Source of the DNA: Saccharopolyspora flava
GTDB lineage: Bacteria; Actinomycetota; Actinomycetes; Mycobacteriales; Pseudonocardiaceae
NCBI RefSeq assembly: GCF_900116135.1
Contig: NZ_FOZX01000001.1
Coordinates: 372,001 to 436,000 of the forward strand
Direction of reading: 5' to 3'
DNA: 64,000 nt
The translations under genes and the position numbers were made by a program. Within the stretch, counting starts at the first letter, position 1. Each line of letters opens with the position of its first letter. The notes under the pieces were generated by a model. It saw nothing but the letters and a program-made list of their open reading frames with translations, was not told the DNA's origin and searched no databases. Positions 19,700 through 29,285 of this stretch are shown piece after piece.

Positions 19700-21093
19700 C
19701 CGCCGCGGGTCGTCGCCGCCGGGGTTTCGGACAGCACTGCGCGCACCGCGTCGGCGAAGGCGCGGCCGCGGTGGGCGTAGTCGGTGAACATGTCCATCGA
19801 CGCGGCGGCCGGGGCGAGCAGCACCGCCGAACCGGGGCGCGCGTGGTCATGAGCGAGGCGAACCGCTTCGAGCATGCCCGCATCGTCCCCCGCTGCGACC
19901 TCGTCCACGGGCACATCGGGGGCGTGTCGGCCGAGTGCGGCGGAGAACTCAGCGCGGTCGCGGCCGATGAGCACGACCGCGGCGAGGCGGCCGGCGTTGG
20001 CGCGCACCAGGTCCTCGACGTCGGCGCCCTTGAGCAGGCCGCCCGCGATCCAGACGACGGAGTCGTGGGCGCGCAGCGCGGCGTCGGCGGCGTGCGGGTT
20101 GGTCGCCTTGGAATCGTCCACGTAGGACACCCCGGCGGCTTCGGCGACGACGACCGAGCGGTGCGCGCCGGGTTCGAAGGTCCGCAGCCCCTCGGCCACG
20201 GCCTCCGCCGCGACGCCGTGCGCGCGGGCCAGCGCGGCGGCGGCGAGCGCGTTGGCGACGTTGTGCGGGCCCGCCGGGCGGACCTCGGAGAGCTCGGCGA
20301 GCACGACGTCGGTGCCGAAAGCCCGGTCCAGCAGCCGGTCCTCGGCCACGCCGAGCTGCCCGTCGGCGGGGGCACCGAGGGTGAACGACACGCGCCGTCC
20401 CCCGGCGGAGCCGACGAGCCGGGACGACCAGGTGTCGTCGGCGTTGAACACCGCGACCTCGTTGCCCGCGAACACCTTCGCCTTCGCCTCGCCGTAGGAC
20501 TCCAGCGAGCCGTGCCAGTCGAGGTGGTCGTCGGCGAGGTTGAGCACCGCGGCGGCCTTCGGGCGCAGCGCGGACTGCCAGTGCAGCTGGAAGCTGGACA
20601 GCTCCACCGCCAGCACCCGGTGGCCGGCGCGGACCGCGTCCACCACCGGCAGGCCGACGTTGCCGCAGGCCACGACTTCCTCACCGGCGGCGCGCAGGAT
20701 CGACTCCAGCATGCTCACGGTGGTGGTCTTGCCGTTGGTGCCGGTGACCGCGAGCCAGGTGGACGGCCCCTCGGGCTTGTCCTGGTCGAGCCACCAGGCG
20801 AGTTCCACCTCGCCGATGACCTCGACCCCGGCGTCGGCGGCGGCCGACAGCAGCGGCGCGGTGGGCCGCCAGCCGGGGCTGGTGACCACCAGGTCGACGT
20901 CCTCCGGCGGGGCGTCGAGGCCCGGAACCAGCCGCGCGCCCTGCGATTCCAGCGAGGCCAGGGCGGTGAGCCGGTCGGCGGAACCGTCGGTGACCGTCAC
21001 CTCGGCGCCCACCGCCAGCAGCGCTTCGGCCGCCGACCGCCCGGACACCCCGGCACCGGCGACCAGCACCCGCTTCCCTCGGTACCGGCTCAC
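19696..21093 (-). CDS. murD: UDP-N-acetylmuramoylalanine--D-glutamate ligase
   Basis: A 465-residue Mur ligase that adds D-Glu to UDP-MurNAc-L-Ala. The ATP loop is [14 protein letters not shown], followed by [21 protein letters not shown] and [12 protein letters not shown], the last being a murD mark. The GTG at 21093 has GGGAGG 7-8 nt upstream and gives the compact N-terminus [17 protein letters not shown]; a GTG at 21123 would add ten residues without such a site. The 3' end overlaps ftsW by 4 bp, and mraY ends 38 bp upstream. Confidence 0.95.
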   Translation of the reverse strand: MSRYRGKRVLVAGAGVSGRSAAEALLAVGAEVTVTDGSADRLTALASLESQGARLVPGLDAPPEDVDLVVTSPGWRPTAPLLSAAADAGVEVIGEVELAWWLDQDKPEGPSTWLAVTGTNGKTTTVSMLESILRAAGEEVVACGNVGLPVVDAVRAGHRVLAVELSSFQLHWQSALRPKAAAVLNLADDHLDWHGSLESYGEAKAKVFAGNEVAVFNADDTWSSRLVGSAGGRRVSFTLGAPADGQLGVAEDRLLDRAFGTDVVLAELSEVRPAGPHNVANALAAAALARAHGVAAEAVAEGLRTFEPGAHRSVVVAEAAGVSYVDDSKATNPHAADAALRAHDSVVWIAGGLLKGADVEDLVRANAGRLAAVVLIGRDRAEFSAALGRHAPDVPVDEVAAGDDAGMLEAVRLAHDHARPGSAVLLAPAAASMDMFTDYAHRGRAFADAVRAVLSETPAATTRGG

Positions 21094-21131
21094 GGTCCCG
21101 CCTCCCTGCTCGTTCTCCGTCACGTCCGAAA

Positions 21132-22199
21132 TTACCGGGCCAGGGCCAGCCAGTCGGCGTAGAAGAGGCCGACGCCGAACATGCAGCTGATGCCGGCCAG
21201 CACCCAGAAGCGGATGATGACCGTGGTCTCGGCCCAGCCCGCCAGCTCGAAGTGGTGGTGGAACGGGGCCATCCGGAACAGCCGTCGACGGGTCGTCCGG
21301 AACACCACGATCTGCAGCACCACCGACAGCGCCTCGACGACGAACACGCCACCGATGATGATCATCAGCAGTTCGGTGCGGGTCGCCATCGACAGACCGG
21401 CCAGCAGACCGCCCAGCGCCAGCGAACCGGTGTCACCCATGAAGATCTTCGCCGGGGCCGCGTTCCACCACAGGAACCCGACGCAGGCGGCCATCGCCGC
21501 CGCGGCGACCACCGCGATGTCCAGCGGGTCGCGGACCGTGTAGCAGCCCGGGGCCGGACCGGCGCCGAAGCAGTCGTTGCGCAGCTGCCAGAACGAGATC
21601 AGCACGTAGGTCGCCAGCACCATCGCCGCCGTGCCACCGGCCAGGCCGTCCATGCCGTCGGTGAAGTTCACGGCGTTGGACCAGCCGCTGATCGCGATGT
21701 AGGCGAAGATCACGAACCCGACCGCGCCGAACGAGATCACCGTGATGTCCCGCAGGAACGACAGGTCCACCGACGCCGGCGTGACGCCGTTGCGGTTGGG
21801 GAACTGGATCGCCAGGATCGCGAACAGCACCGAGGCCACCAGCTGACCGACCAGCTTCGCGGTCTTGTTCAGGCCGAGGTTGCGCTGCTTGCGGATCTTG
21901 ATGAAGTCGTCGAGGAACCCGACGATGCCCAGCGCCGTGGTCAGCCCCAGCACCAGCAGCCCGGTGGCCGTGGGCTGATCGCCCATCACCAGGTGGGTCA
22001 CCAGGTAGCCGCACCACATCGCGACCAGGATGGCCATGCCGCCCATCGTCGGCGTGCCGCGCTTGGCGGAGTGCTGGCCCTGCACCTCCTCGCGGATCTC
22101 CTGCCCGAAGCCCTGCCGGGAGAACACCCGGATCAGGTAAGGCGTGAACAGGATCGAGACGACGAGCGCCACCGCGGCGGAAATCAGAATCGGCTTCAC
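21132..22199 (-). CDS. mraY: Phospho-MurNAc-pentapeptide transferase
   Basis: A 355-residue membrane enzyme with about ten segments that joins UDP-MurNAc-pentapeptide to undecaprenyl phosphate, giving lipid I. Seen marks are [40 protein letters not shown] and the histidine cluster [12 protein letters not shown] near the C-terminus. ATG start; ATGA overlaps the murF stop. Confidence 0.96.
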   Translation of the reverse strand: MKPILISAAVALVVSILFTPYLIRVFSRQGFGQEIREEVQGQHSAKRGTPTMGGMAILVAMWCGYLVTHLVMGDQPTATGLLVLGLTTALGIVGFLDDFIKIRKQRNLGLNKTAKLVGQLVASVLFAILAIQFPNRNGVTPASVDLSFLRDITVISFGAVGFVIFAYIAISGWSNAVNFTDGMDGLAGGTAAMVLATYVLISFWQLRNDCFGAGPAPGCYTVRDPLDIAVVAAAAMAACVGFLWWNAAPAKIFMGDTGSLALGGLLAGLSMATRTELLMIIIGGVFVVEALSVVLQIVVFRTTRRRLFRMAPFHHHFELAGWAETTVIIRFWVLAGISCMFGVGLFYADWLALAR

Positions 22200-23668
22200 T
22201 GCTGCTGCTCTCCATTAGCGCCATCGGCGAACAACGCTTCCGCGACCCGCCACAGCCCGGCGGAGTTGGACGCCTTGGTCAAGACCACATCACCGGGGCG
22301 CAGCTCGGCGCGCAGCAGCGCGACGGCCGCGTCGATGTCCGGAACCAGCACCGATTCCTCTCCCCACGACCCCTCCAGCGACGCGGCCTGGTGCATCGCC
22401 TGGGCCTGTTCGCCGACCACCACGAGCCGGTCGATGTTCAGCCGGACGGCCAGCCGCCCGATCTCGTCGTGCGCCTCCACGTCGGCGTCGCCGAGCTCGG
22501 CCATCGGCCCGAGCACGGCCCACGCCCGCGCGGGACGCCCCCGGGTCATCGCGGCCAGCGTCTTCAGCGCGGCGCGCACCGACTCGGGGTTGGCGTTGTA
22601 GGCGTCGTTGACGACGGTGACGCCGCCCGGGGTCTCGGCGACCTCCATGCGGCGGGCCGAGACGCGCTCGACCGCGCCCAGGCGCTCGGCGACCTGCGGC
22701 AGCGCGGCACCCAGCTCCAGCGCGACGGCCGCGGCCGACAGCGCGTTGCCGACGTGGTGCTCGCCGAACAGCGGCAGCGTCACCCGCTCCTTGCCGGCCT
22801 CGGTGACCAGCGTGAACGTGGGCCGCGCCTGCTCGTCGACCTCGACGTCCTCCGCGCGCACGTGCGCGTTCGGGGACTCGCCGACGAACACCACGCGCGC
22901 CCGGGTCCGCTCGGCCATCGCCGCCACCAGCGGGTCGTCGGCGTTGAGCACCGCGACGCCGTCCTCGGGAAGTGACTCGACGAGCTCGCCCTTGGCCTGC
23001 GCGACCGCCTCCTGCGAGCCGAACTCGCCGAGGTGCGCGTGACCGACGTTGAGCACCACGCCGATGCGCGGCGGCGCGACCTCGCAGAGGGCCGCGATGT
23101 GCCCGACGCCGCGAGCCGACAGCTCCAGCACCAGGTGCCGGGTGCTCTCGTCGGCGCGCAGCACCGTCCAGGGGTGGCCGAGCTCGTTGTTGAACGAGCC
23201 GGGCGGCGCGACCGTCGGCCCCATCGGGGTCAGCAGCTGCGCGATCAGGTCCTTGGTGGACGTCTTGCCGGACGAGCCGGTCACGCCCACGACGGCCAGC
23301 TGCGGGAGCCGGTCCACGACGTGGCGGGCCAGCTTCGCCAGCCCGGTGAGCACGGCGGCGCCGGTGCCGTCGGTGTCGCCCGCCAGCGCCATCGCGCCCG
23401 ACCGCTCTCCGACCGGCGCCGTGGGCACCAGCACTGCGGGGGCGTCCACCTCGCGCGCGGCGAGCACGCCGGTCGCGCCGTCGGCGATCGCCTGCGCGGC
23501 GAAGTCGTGCCCGTCGACGCGTTCTCCCGGCACGGCCACGAACAGCCCGCCGTCGGTGATCTTGCGCGAGTCGAACTCGACCCCGGCGCTGACGATCTCC
23601 GAACCTTCCGCACGGTGAAGCCTGCCGTCCACCGCCGAAGCGATGTCAGCGAGGCTGAGCCGGATCAA
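22196..23668 (-). CDS. murF: UDP-MurNAc-tripeptide--D-Ala-D-Ala ligase
   Basis: A 490-residue Mur ligase that adds the D-Ala-D-Ala dipeptide. It has the N-terminal substrate part with [24 protein letters not shown], the ATP loop [24 protein letters not shown] and [17 protein letters not shown]. The start is TTG, with GAGGAGG a few bases upstream. It is separated from murE by about 90 bp and overlaps mraY by 4 bp. Confidence 0.95.
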   Translation of the reverse strand: MIRLSLADIASAVDGRLHRAEGSEIVSAGVEFDSRKITDGGLFVAVPGERVDGHDFAAQAIADGATGVLAAREVDAPAVLVPTAPVGERSGAMALAGDTDGTGAAVLTGLAKLARHVVDRLPQLAVVGVTGSSGKTSTKDLIAQLLTPMGPTVAPPGSFNNELGHPWTVLRADESTRHLVLELSARGVGHIAALCEVAPPRIGVVLNVGHAHLGEFGSQEAVAQAKGELVESLPEDGVAVLNADDPLVAAMAERTRARVVFVGESPNAHVRAEDVEVDEQARPTFTLVTEAGKERVTLPLFGEHHVGNALSAAAVALELGAALPQVAERLGAVERVSARRMEVAETPGGVTVVNDAYNANPESVRAALKTLAAMTRGRPARAWAVLGPMAELGDADVEAHDEIGRLAVRLNIDRLVVVGEQAQAMHQAASLEGSWGEESVLVPDIDAAVALLRAELRPGDVVLTKASNSAGLWRVAEALFADGANGEQQQ

Positions 23669-23758
23669 CCTGCCTCCTCGGTGTTCTCGCGCGACACCCG
23701 CGCCCGGCAGGCCGGGTTGGCACCCGGCCTCCTGGTCTGCTGCCCAGCGTTGCGGCGC

Positions 23759-25411
23759 TCACGCGCCCGCTGTGGTGTCCCGCCCCCGACGATCTTGGGT
23801 TTCTTCGTTGCGGCCAAGCCTATGGCGCAGCGCGGCGGCCAGCTCCTCCCGGTCCGAGAAGGGGTGCACCACGCCCGCCACCTCCTGTCCTGTCTCGTGG
23901 CCCTTGCCCGCGACGACCACGATGTCGCCGGGCTTGGCGCGTTCGACCGCGGCGACGATGGCCGCGCGGCGGTCGCCGATCTCGATCACCTCACCACGCT
24001 CGCCGGTGGGCACCTCCTGGGCCCCCGCCAGCATCGCGGCCCGGATGTCGGCCGGGTCCTCGCTCCGCGGGTTGTCGTCGGTGACGATGAGCAGCCCCGA
24101 CCGCCGTGCGGCGGCCTCGCCCATCAGGGGTCGCTTGGCGGTGTCGCGATCGCCTCCGCAGCCCAGGACGACGATGACGTCACCGTCGACCTGCGCCCGC
24201 GCGGCGTCCAGCACGGCCGAGACCGCGCCGGGCTTGTGCGAGTAGTCCACCACAGCGGTGAAGTCCTGCCCGAGCGCGACACGCTCCATCCGGCCCGGCA
24301 CGTCGACCTCGGCCAGGCCTCGCTCGATGGCCTCGCTCGGCACCCCGGCGGCGTGCAGCACGCCGATCGCCAGCAGCGCGTTGGCCACGTTGAACGGGCC
24401 GGGCAGGCGCAGCCGGATCGGCAGCTCCAGGCCGTCCGGGCCGTGCGCGGTGAAGGTCTGCTCGCCGGTCGGGTAGGCGGTGACGTCGGTGGCGGTCCAG
24501 TCGGCGTCGCCGGTCTCGGTGGAGACCGTGATCGTGCCGGGCTTGACCAGCCTGCGGCCCCAGTCGCCGTCGACGCACACAACCTCGCGCTCGGCGCGGC
24601 CGTCGAACAGCAGCGCCTTCGCCTGGAAGTAGTCCTCCAGGTCGCGGTGGAAGTCCAGGTGGTCCTGGGACAGGTTGCTGAAGGCGCCCACGGCGAAGCG
24701 GGTTCCCGACACGCGGCCCATCGCCAGCGCGTGGCTGGAGACCTCCATCGCGACCGTGCTGACGTCGTGCTCGACCATCACGGCCAGCAGCGCCTGCAGG
24801 TCGGGGGCCTCGGGGGTGGTGAAGGCGCTGTCCAGGCGCTCGCCGGCGATGCGGGTCTCCACCGTGCCGATCTGGCCGGTGGTGAGCCCGGCGGCGTTGA
24901 GCGCGGACTCCAGCAGGTAGCTGGTGGTGGTCTTGCCGGACGTGCCGGTGACGCCGAGGATCTGCAGCTTGCTGGAGGGGTCGCCGTAGATCAGCGCGGA
25001 GGCCCTGCCGAGGACGCCGCGCGGGTCGTCGTGCTCCAGCAGGGCGACGCGGCCCTCGCGCACGGCGGGGTGCTCGGTCAGCTCGGCGCGGAGGATCCCC
25101 TCGGCGTCGGTGAGCACCGCGTGCGCGCCCGCGTCCAGCGCCTGCTCGGCGAAGTCGGCACCGTGCACGCGCACGCCGGGCAGGGCGGCGAAGACGTCGC
25201 CGGAACGCACGTGTTGCGCGCGGAGTGTGGCCCCGGTGACCGCCACGTCAGCAGCGGGACAACCGGGTACGCGCACCACGCGCGCGCCGATCTCATCGGC
25301 GAGCTTTTTGATCGCCACCGGCTCGACGTGGGTGGGTCGAGGCGGGGCGGTCGCGACCGCGGAAGGCACGTCGCGCAAGGCTACCGGTACCACCGGCGGA
25401 CGCATCTCCAT
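23759..25411 (-). CDS. murE: UDP-MurNAc-dipeptide--meso-DAP ligase
   Basis: A 550-residue Mur ligase that adds the third stem-peptide residue. The ATP loop is GVTGTSGKTTTSYL. The motif DNPR at 446-449 is the signature of enzymes specific for meso-diaminopimelate, so this organism should have DAP-type peptidoglycan. VAGKGHETGQE is close to the C-terminus. Start at 25411 (ATGGAGATG) is chosen because the frame upstream to 25603 is Arg/Pro-rich and not conserved-looking. Normally ftsI would be directly upstream; here a dehydratase gene is. Confidence 0.95.
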   Translation of the reverse strand: MEMRPPVVPVALRDVPSAVATAPPRPTHVEPVAIKKLADEIGARVVRVPGCPAADVAVTGATLRAQHVRSGDVFAALPGVRVHGADFAEQALDAGAHAVLTDAEGILRAELTEHPAVREGRVALLEHDDPRGVLGRASALIYGDPSSKLQILGVTGTSGKTTTSYLLESALNAAGLTTGQIGTVETRIAGERLDSAFTTPEAPDLQALLAVMVEHDVSTVAMEVSSHALAMGRVSGTRFAVGAFSNLSQDHLDFHRDLEDYFQAKALLFDGRAEREVVCVDGDWGRRLVKPGTITVSTETGDADWTATDVTAYPTGEQTFTAHGPDGLELPIRLRLPGPFNVANALLAIGVLHAAGVPSEAIERGLAEVDVPGRMERVALGQDFTAVVDYSHKPGAVSAVLDAARAQVDGDVIVVLGCGGDRDTAKRPLMGEAAARRSGLLIVTDDNPRSEDPADIRAAMLAGAQEVPTGERGEVIEIGDRRAAIVAAVERAKPGDIVVVAGKGHETGQEVAGVVHPFSDREELAAALRHRLGRNEETQDRRGRDTTAGA

Positions 25412-25797
25412 GGTCGCCCACCCGTTCGGCCGCCTCGGCACTGCTCCGAACCGAGCAACGACCGGCCGGGCGCGACCCGGTTCGCGCGGCCGGTCTCGAC
25501 ACCCCGTGCACGACCGTTCCGAAGCGTGACGAGACGAGGCCGCGGTGTCCGTTTTCCCGGCTCGCAGGGGCCACGACCGAACCCGGCCGAACCCCCACCC
25601 CACGACATTCCGGACCTATAACGTTCCGAAGTCCCGCCAGAAATTCACGAACCCCGATCCACTCACGTGAAAAATCACCACCCCACCCCAGGTCAAAACC
25701 TGCGGTATTCGTCGGGTCAAAAACCGCGGTATTCGACCCGACGAAAACCGCAGGTTTTGACCGGTCGAATACCGCAGGTTTTGACCCGGGGAAGGGG
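25412..25797. other. Gap between the dehydratase gene and murE
   Basis: A 386-bp gap. The part near murE must hold its promoter unless dehydratase transcripts read through. The part near the dehydratase stop is filled by a three-arm repeat listed separately (25691-25789). Confidence 0.6.
25691..25789. repeat. Three-arm inverted repeat, GTCAAAA/GTCGAAT family
   Basis: Arm L (25691-25718) pairs with arm R (25735-25762) over 28 nt with one mismatch. The 16-nt spacer contains its own small palindrome ACCGCGGT. A further copy of the R arm follows at 25763-25789. All arms use the words GGTCAAAACC, CGGTATTCG and GGTCGAATACCGC. It starts 9 bp after the dehydratase stop codon (transcription from right to left). 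Similar elements lie at 40174 and 60811. Confidence 0.85.
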
Positions 25798-27516
25798 TCA
25801 GTGGCCGTCTCGGGGGACGTAGCGGCCGGACTTGCCGACGAGGAAGTCGAGGTCGGCTCCGTCGGAGGCCTGCAGGACGTGGTCGTAGTAGAGGCGCTGC
25901 CAGCCCCGCTCGTAGGGGTTGTCGGGGTCCTTCCACTCGGCGCGGCGCCGCTCGAACTCCTCCTCGGAGATCTCCAGGTCCAGCGTCCGGTTGGGCACGT
26001 CGATGCTGATCGTGTCGCCGGTGCGGACGAAGGCCAGCGGACCGCCCGCGGCCGCCTCGGGCGTGACGTGCAGGATCACCGTGCCGTAGGCGGTGCCGCT
26101 CATGCGGCCGTCGGAGATGCGGACGATGTCGTCGAACCCGGCGTCCTGCACCTTCTTCGGCACCGGCACGTTGGCGACCTCCGGCATCCCGGGGTAGCCC
26201 TTCGGCCCGGCGTTGCGCACCACCAGCACGGTGTTCTCGTCGACGTCGAGGTCGTCGTCGGAGCAGACCGCGTAGTACTCGTCGACGTCCTCGAAGACCC
26301 GGGCCGTGCCCCGGTGCACCAGCAGCCTCGGCGAGGCCGCCGACTGCTTGATCACCGCACCGCCGGGCGCCAGCGAGCCGCGCAGCACGGCGGTGCCGGT
26401 GCCGACGGCCTGGAACGGCTCGTCGAAGGAGGTGATGACCTCCCGGTTGTGCACCTCGGCGTCGGCGATGTTCTCGCCCATGGTCTTGCCGTTGACGGTG
26501 ATGGCCTCGCGGTCGACCAGGTCGCCGAGCTCCTTGAGCACCGCAGGGAGCCCGCCCGCGTAGCAGAAGTCCTCCATCAGGAACTTGCCGCTGGGCTGCA
26601 GGTTCACCAGCGTCGGCACCTCGCGGGTGTCGAGGTCGAAGTCGTCGACGGTGAGCTCCACGCCCACCCGCTTGGCGATCGCGATCAGGTGCACCACGGC
26701 GTTGGTGGATCCGCCGATGGCGGCGTTGGCGCGGATGGCGTTGCGGAACGCCTCGCGGGTCAGGACGTCGGAGGGCTTGAGGTCCTCGGCGACCATCTCC
26801 ACGATCCGCTGCCCGGTCTGCTGCGCGGTCGCGTAGCGGCGGGCGTCGACGGCCGGCCAAGACGCGGCGTAGGGCAGCTGCATGCCCAGCGCCTCGACGA
26901 TGCAGGCCATGGTGGAGGCGGTGCCCATCGTCATGCAGTGCCCGTTGGAGCGGGACATGCAGCCCTCGATGAAGTAGCACTCCTCCTGGTCGATCTTGCC
27001 CGCGACCAGGTCGGCCTCGGCCTGCCACACGGCGGTACCGGAACCGATGTCGGTGCCCCGGTACTTGCCGTTGAGCATCGGACCGCCGGTGAGCATCACG
27101 GCCGGCAGGTCGACGCTGGAGGCCGCCATCAGCAGCCCCGGCGTCGTCTTGTCGCAGCCGGACAGCAGCACCAGGCCGTCGAGCGGGTTGGCGCGGATGG
27201 TCTCCTCGGCCTGCATGGCCAGCAGGTTCCGGTAGAGCATCGTGGTCGGGCGCATCAGCGTCTCGCCGAGCGCCATGTTCGGGAACTCCAGCGGGAACCC
27301 GCCCGCCTGCCACACGCCGCGCTTGACGGATTCGGCGATGCGCTGCTGATGGGCGTTGCACGGAGCCAGTTCCGACCAGGTGGTGCCGATGCCGATGACC
27401 GGTCTGCCGTCGAACACCTCGTCGCTGTAGCCCTGGTTCTTCACCCAGGACCGGGCGGTCATGCCCGCCCGCCCGTAGGCCCCGAACCAGCTGGCGCTGC
27501 GCCGCGGCGTGCTCAT
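25798..27516 (-). CDS. IlvD/Edd family sugar-acid dehydratase
   Basis: A 572-residue iron-sulphur dehydratase. The three cluster cysteines expected from L-arabinonate dehydratase are present at C53 (APCNAH), C121 (GCDKTTP) and C194 (GHCMTMGTAST). This pattern, and the neighbouring sugar-acid type transporter, favour an aldonate such as arabinonate or xylonate as substrate; dihydroxy-acid dehydratase (ilvD) is less likely. The start at 27516 has GGAGG upstream. It lies inside the dcw cluster and is transcribed away from the MFS gene. Confidence 0.88.
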   Translation of the reverse strand: MSTPRRSASWFGAYGRAGMTARSWVKNQGYSDEVFDGRPVIGIGTTWSELAPCNAHQQRIAESVKRGVWQAGGFPLEFPNMALGETLMRPTTMLYRNLLAMQAEETIRANPLDGLVLLSGCDKTTPGLLMAASSVDLPAVMLTGGPMLNGKYRGTDIGSGTAVWQAEADLVAGKIDQEECYFIEGCMSRSNGHCMTMGTASTMACIVEALGMQLPYAASWPAVDARRYATAQQTGQRIVEMVAEDLKPSDVLTREAFRNAIRANAAIGGSTNAVVHLIAIAKRVGVELTVDDFDLDTREVPTLVNLQPSGKFLMEDFCYAGGLPAVLKELGDLVDREAITVNGKTMGENIADAEVHNREVITSFDEPFQAVGTGTAVLRGSLAPGGAVIKQSAASPRLLVHRGTARVFEDVDEYYAVCSDDDLDVDENTVLVVRNAGPKGYPGMPEVANVPVPKKVQDAGFDDIVRISDGRMSGTAYGTVILHVTPEAAAGGPLAFVRTGDTISIDVPNRTLDLEISEEEFERRRAEWKDPDNPYERGWQRLYYDHVLQASDGADLDFLVGKSGRYVPRDGH

Positions 27517-27564
27517 CGCGTCCTCCCGTGCTGTGGTCTCCAGCGGATGTGACCGACACAACCA

Positions 27565-27653
27565 GTTCGAACGACACCGCGCAATAGTCCATCCGCAATC
27601 TCGAACAGCGGTTGCCATTTCGAACACGACCGTTGACGCCGCTGATCAGCGGC
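27565..27653. promoter_or_regulatory. Candidate operators in the dehydratase/MFS divergent region
   Basis: Three copies of TCGAAC (27567-27572, 27601-27606, 27620-27625) and a perfect 16-bp palindrome GCCGCTGATCAGCGGC (27638-27653) lie in the 200-bp region between the two divergent genes. They are plausible binding sites for a substrate-sensing regulator. No regulator gene is adjacent. Confidence 0.5.
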
Positions 27654-27717
27654 CCCTACTCTCGTGATCCGCGTCACGGACGACGTTCGACATGCCGAAC
27701 CTCATCGAGGAGGCCAG

Positions 27718-29067
27718 GTGCGACCCGAGACCCCGGCGCTGCGATCAGCGGTGCGGCGAGTCATGGTGCGGCTGATCCCGTTCCTGTTCCTGATGTACGT
27801 CATCGCGTTCCTCGACCGCGTCAACATCGGCTTCGCCAAGGAGGAGTTCCAGGCCCACACCGGGATCTCGAACGCCGCCTACGCCCTGGGCGCGGGGCTG
27901 TTCTTCATCGGCTACGCGCTGTTCGAGGTGCCCAGCAACCTGATCATGACGCGGGTCGGCGCCCGCTGGTGGATGTGCCGGATCATGGTCACCTGGGGCG
28001 TCATCTCGGCGGCGATGTCGCTGGTCAACAGCGAGTTCGTGTTCTACCTGATGCGCTTCCTGCTCGGCGTCGCCGAAGCCGGGTTCTTCCCCGGCGTGAT
28101 CCTCTACATCACCTACTGGGTCCCGCACGCGTTCCGCGCCCGCTGGAACGCGCTGTTCTACTTCGGCATCCCGCTGGCCTCGGTGCTGGGCGCACCGCTG
28201 TCCGGTGCGCTGCTGGAGCTCGACGGCGTCGCCGGAATCCTGGGCTGGCAGTGGATGTTCGCCGTCGAAGGCCTCATCGCGTGCGCGGTCGGCGTGTGGG
28301 CGCTGTTCTACCTCGACGACACCCCGGCGCAGGCGAAGTGGCTCACCGAGGAGCAGCGCGGCGCGCTGCGGAGCGCGCTGGCGGCCGAGGACGAGGCCAA
28401 ACCCGGCCCGCACCGGCTGCTGTCAGGTCTGGTGAACCCCCGGGTGCTGTACTTCTGCCTGATCTACTTCCTGATCCAGTGCAGCGTCTACGGCATGACG
28501 TTCTACCTGCCGACGCAGGTGTCGGAGGCCGTCGGCAGCGAGGTCGGGCTGCTGGTCGGCCTGATCACCGCGATCCCGTGGACGGTCGCGCTGATCGCGA
28601 ACATCGCGGTCAACACCGCCGCGGACCGGCTGGCCCAGCCGACGAAGCGCTTCGTCGCGGCCGGCTGCGCCGCGCTGGGCTCGGTCGGCATCGCGGCCTC
28701 GGCCACCTTCGGCAACCCGGTCCTGGCCATCGCGGGCCTGTCGGTGGCCGCCGCGGGCTACATCGCGGTGCAGCCGGTGTTCTGGACGATCCCCGCCGCC
28801 TACCTCACCGGGACCGCTGCGGCGGCCGGGATCGGCCTGATCAACTCGCTGGGCAACCTCGGCGGCTTCGTCGCCCCGGTCGCCAAGACCTGGATCGAGT
28901 CGACGCTGCACTCCGACACCGCGGGCCTCTACCTCCTGGCCCTCTGCGGCTTCGCCGCCGCGGCCCTGTTCCTCACCCTCTCCCACTCCCAGGACCCCTC
29001 CCGAACACCCCGGAACCCCTCACCCACGGCGGGCTCCCAGGACAGAGGAAGTTTTCATGAAAACTGA
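27718..29067 (+). CDS. MFS transporter, anion:cation symporter type
   Basis: A 449-residue major facilitator protein with 12 predicted membrane segments. The N-terminus with RLIPFLFLMYVIAFLDRVNI and GFAKEEFQ is typical of the ACS subfamily (glucarate, galactonate, tartrate and phthalate porters). The GTG start follows GAGGAGG by 4 nt. The last residues (GSFHEN) are read from the first AGTTTTCATGAAAACT palindrome, so the repeat has been built into the gene end. It likely imports the substrate of the divergent dehydratase. Confidence 0.9.
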   Translation: MRPETPALRSAVRRVMVRLIPFLFLMYVIAFLDRVNIGFAKEEFQAHTGISNAAYALGAGLFFIGYALFEVPSNLIMTRVGARWWMCRIMVTWGVISAAMSLVNSEFVFYLMRFLLGVAEAGFFPGVILYITYWVPHAFRARWNALFYFGIPLASVLGAPLSGALLELDGVAGILGWQWMFAVEGLIACAVGVWALFYLDDTPAQAKWLTEEQRGALRSALAAEDEAKPGPHRLLSGLVNPRVLYFCLIYFLIQCSVYGMTFYLPTQVSEAVGSEVGLLVGLITAIPWTVALIANIAVNTAADRLAQPTKRFVAAGCAALGSVGIAASATFGNPVLAIAGLSVAAAGYIAVQPVFWTIPAAYLTGTAAAAGIGLINSLGNLGGFVAPVAKTWIESTLHSDTAGLYLLALCGFAAAALFLTLSHSQDPSRTPRNPSPTAGSQDRGSFHEN

Positions 29068-29222
29068 CACCCTCCCGGGACCACCACCCCGACCGGAGAT
29101 CCCCGCAAAACCCCTGCACAACCCCAATTCAGACGGTCCCCTCACCCCTGAGGAGAGGGAAGTTTTCATGAAAACTTCAACTCGGGAGAGATCCCTGGGA
29201 GGGGACAGTTTTCATGAAAACT
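29050..29222. repeat. Three short copies of the TTTTCATGAAAA palindrome
   Basis: The 16-bp palindrome AGTTTTCATGAAAACT occurs at 29050-29065, 29161-29176 and 29207-29222, before the long copy at 29237-29284. The first includes the MFS stop codon. Spacers between copies are unrelated and of different lengths (about 95 and 30 bp), so this is not a CRISPR array. Confidence 0.85.
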
Positions 29223-29236
29223 TCGACGAGAGAGGG

Positions 29237-29284
29237 GTTCGTGGGTGGGGACAGTTTTCATGAAAACTGTCCCCACCCACGAAC
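29237..29284. terminator. 48-bp perfect palindrome between convergent MFS and ftsI genes
   Basis: Positions 29237-29260 are the exact reverse complement of 29261-29284, centred on TTTTCATGAAAA. It ends one base before the last ftsI base (29286). The position between converging genes suggests a two-way transcription stop, though the stem has no classical U-tract after it. It belongs to the CAGTTTT repeat family. Confidence 0.75.
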
Positions 29285-29285
29285 G

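Noticed and set aside
23033..25621. Long plus-strand frame over murF and murE
   Set aside because: Antisense shadow of two clear Mur ligase genes, with the same His/Arg-rich composition.
29057..29263. 68-codon plus-strand frame
   Set aside because: Made of the palindrome copies and their spacers (repeated FMKT and FHEN words); no coding sign.
29050..29284. Possible CRISPR array
   Set aside because: Copies are self-complementary, spacers differ greatly in length, and no cas genes are near.
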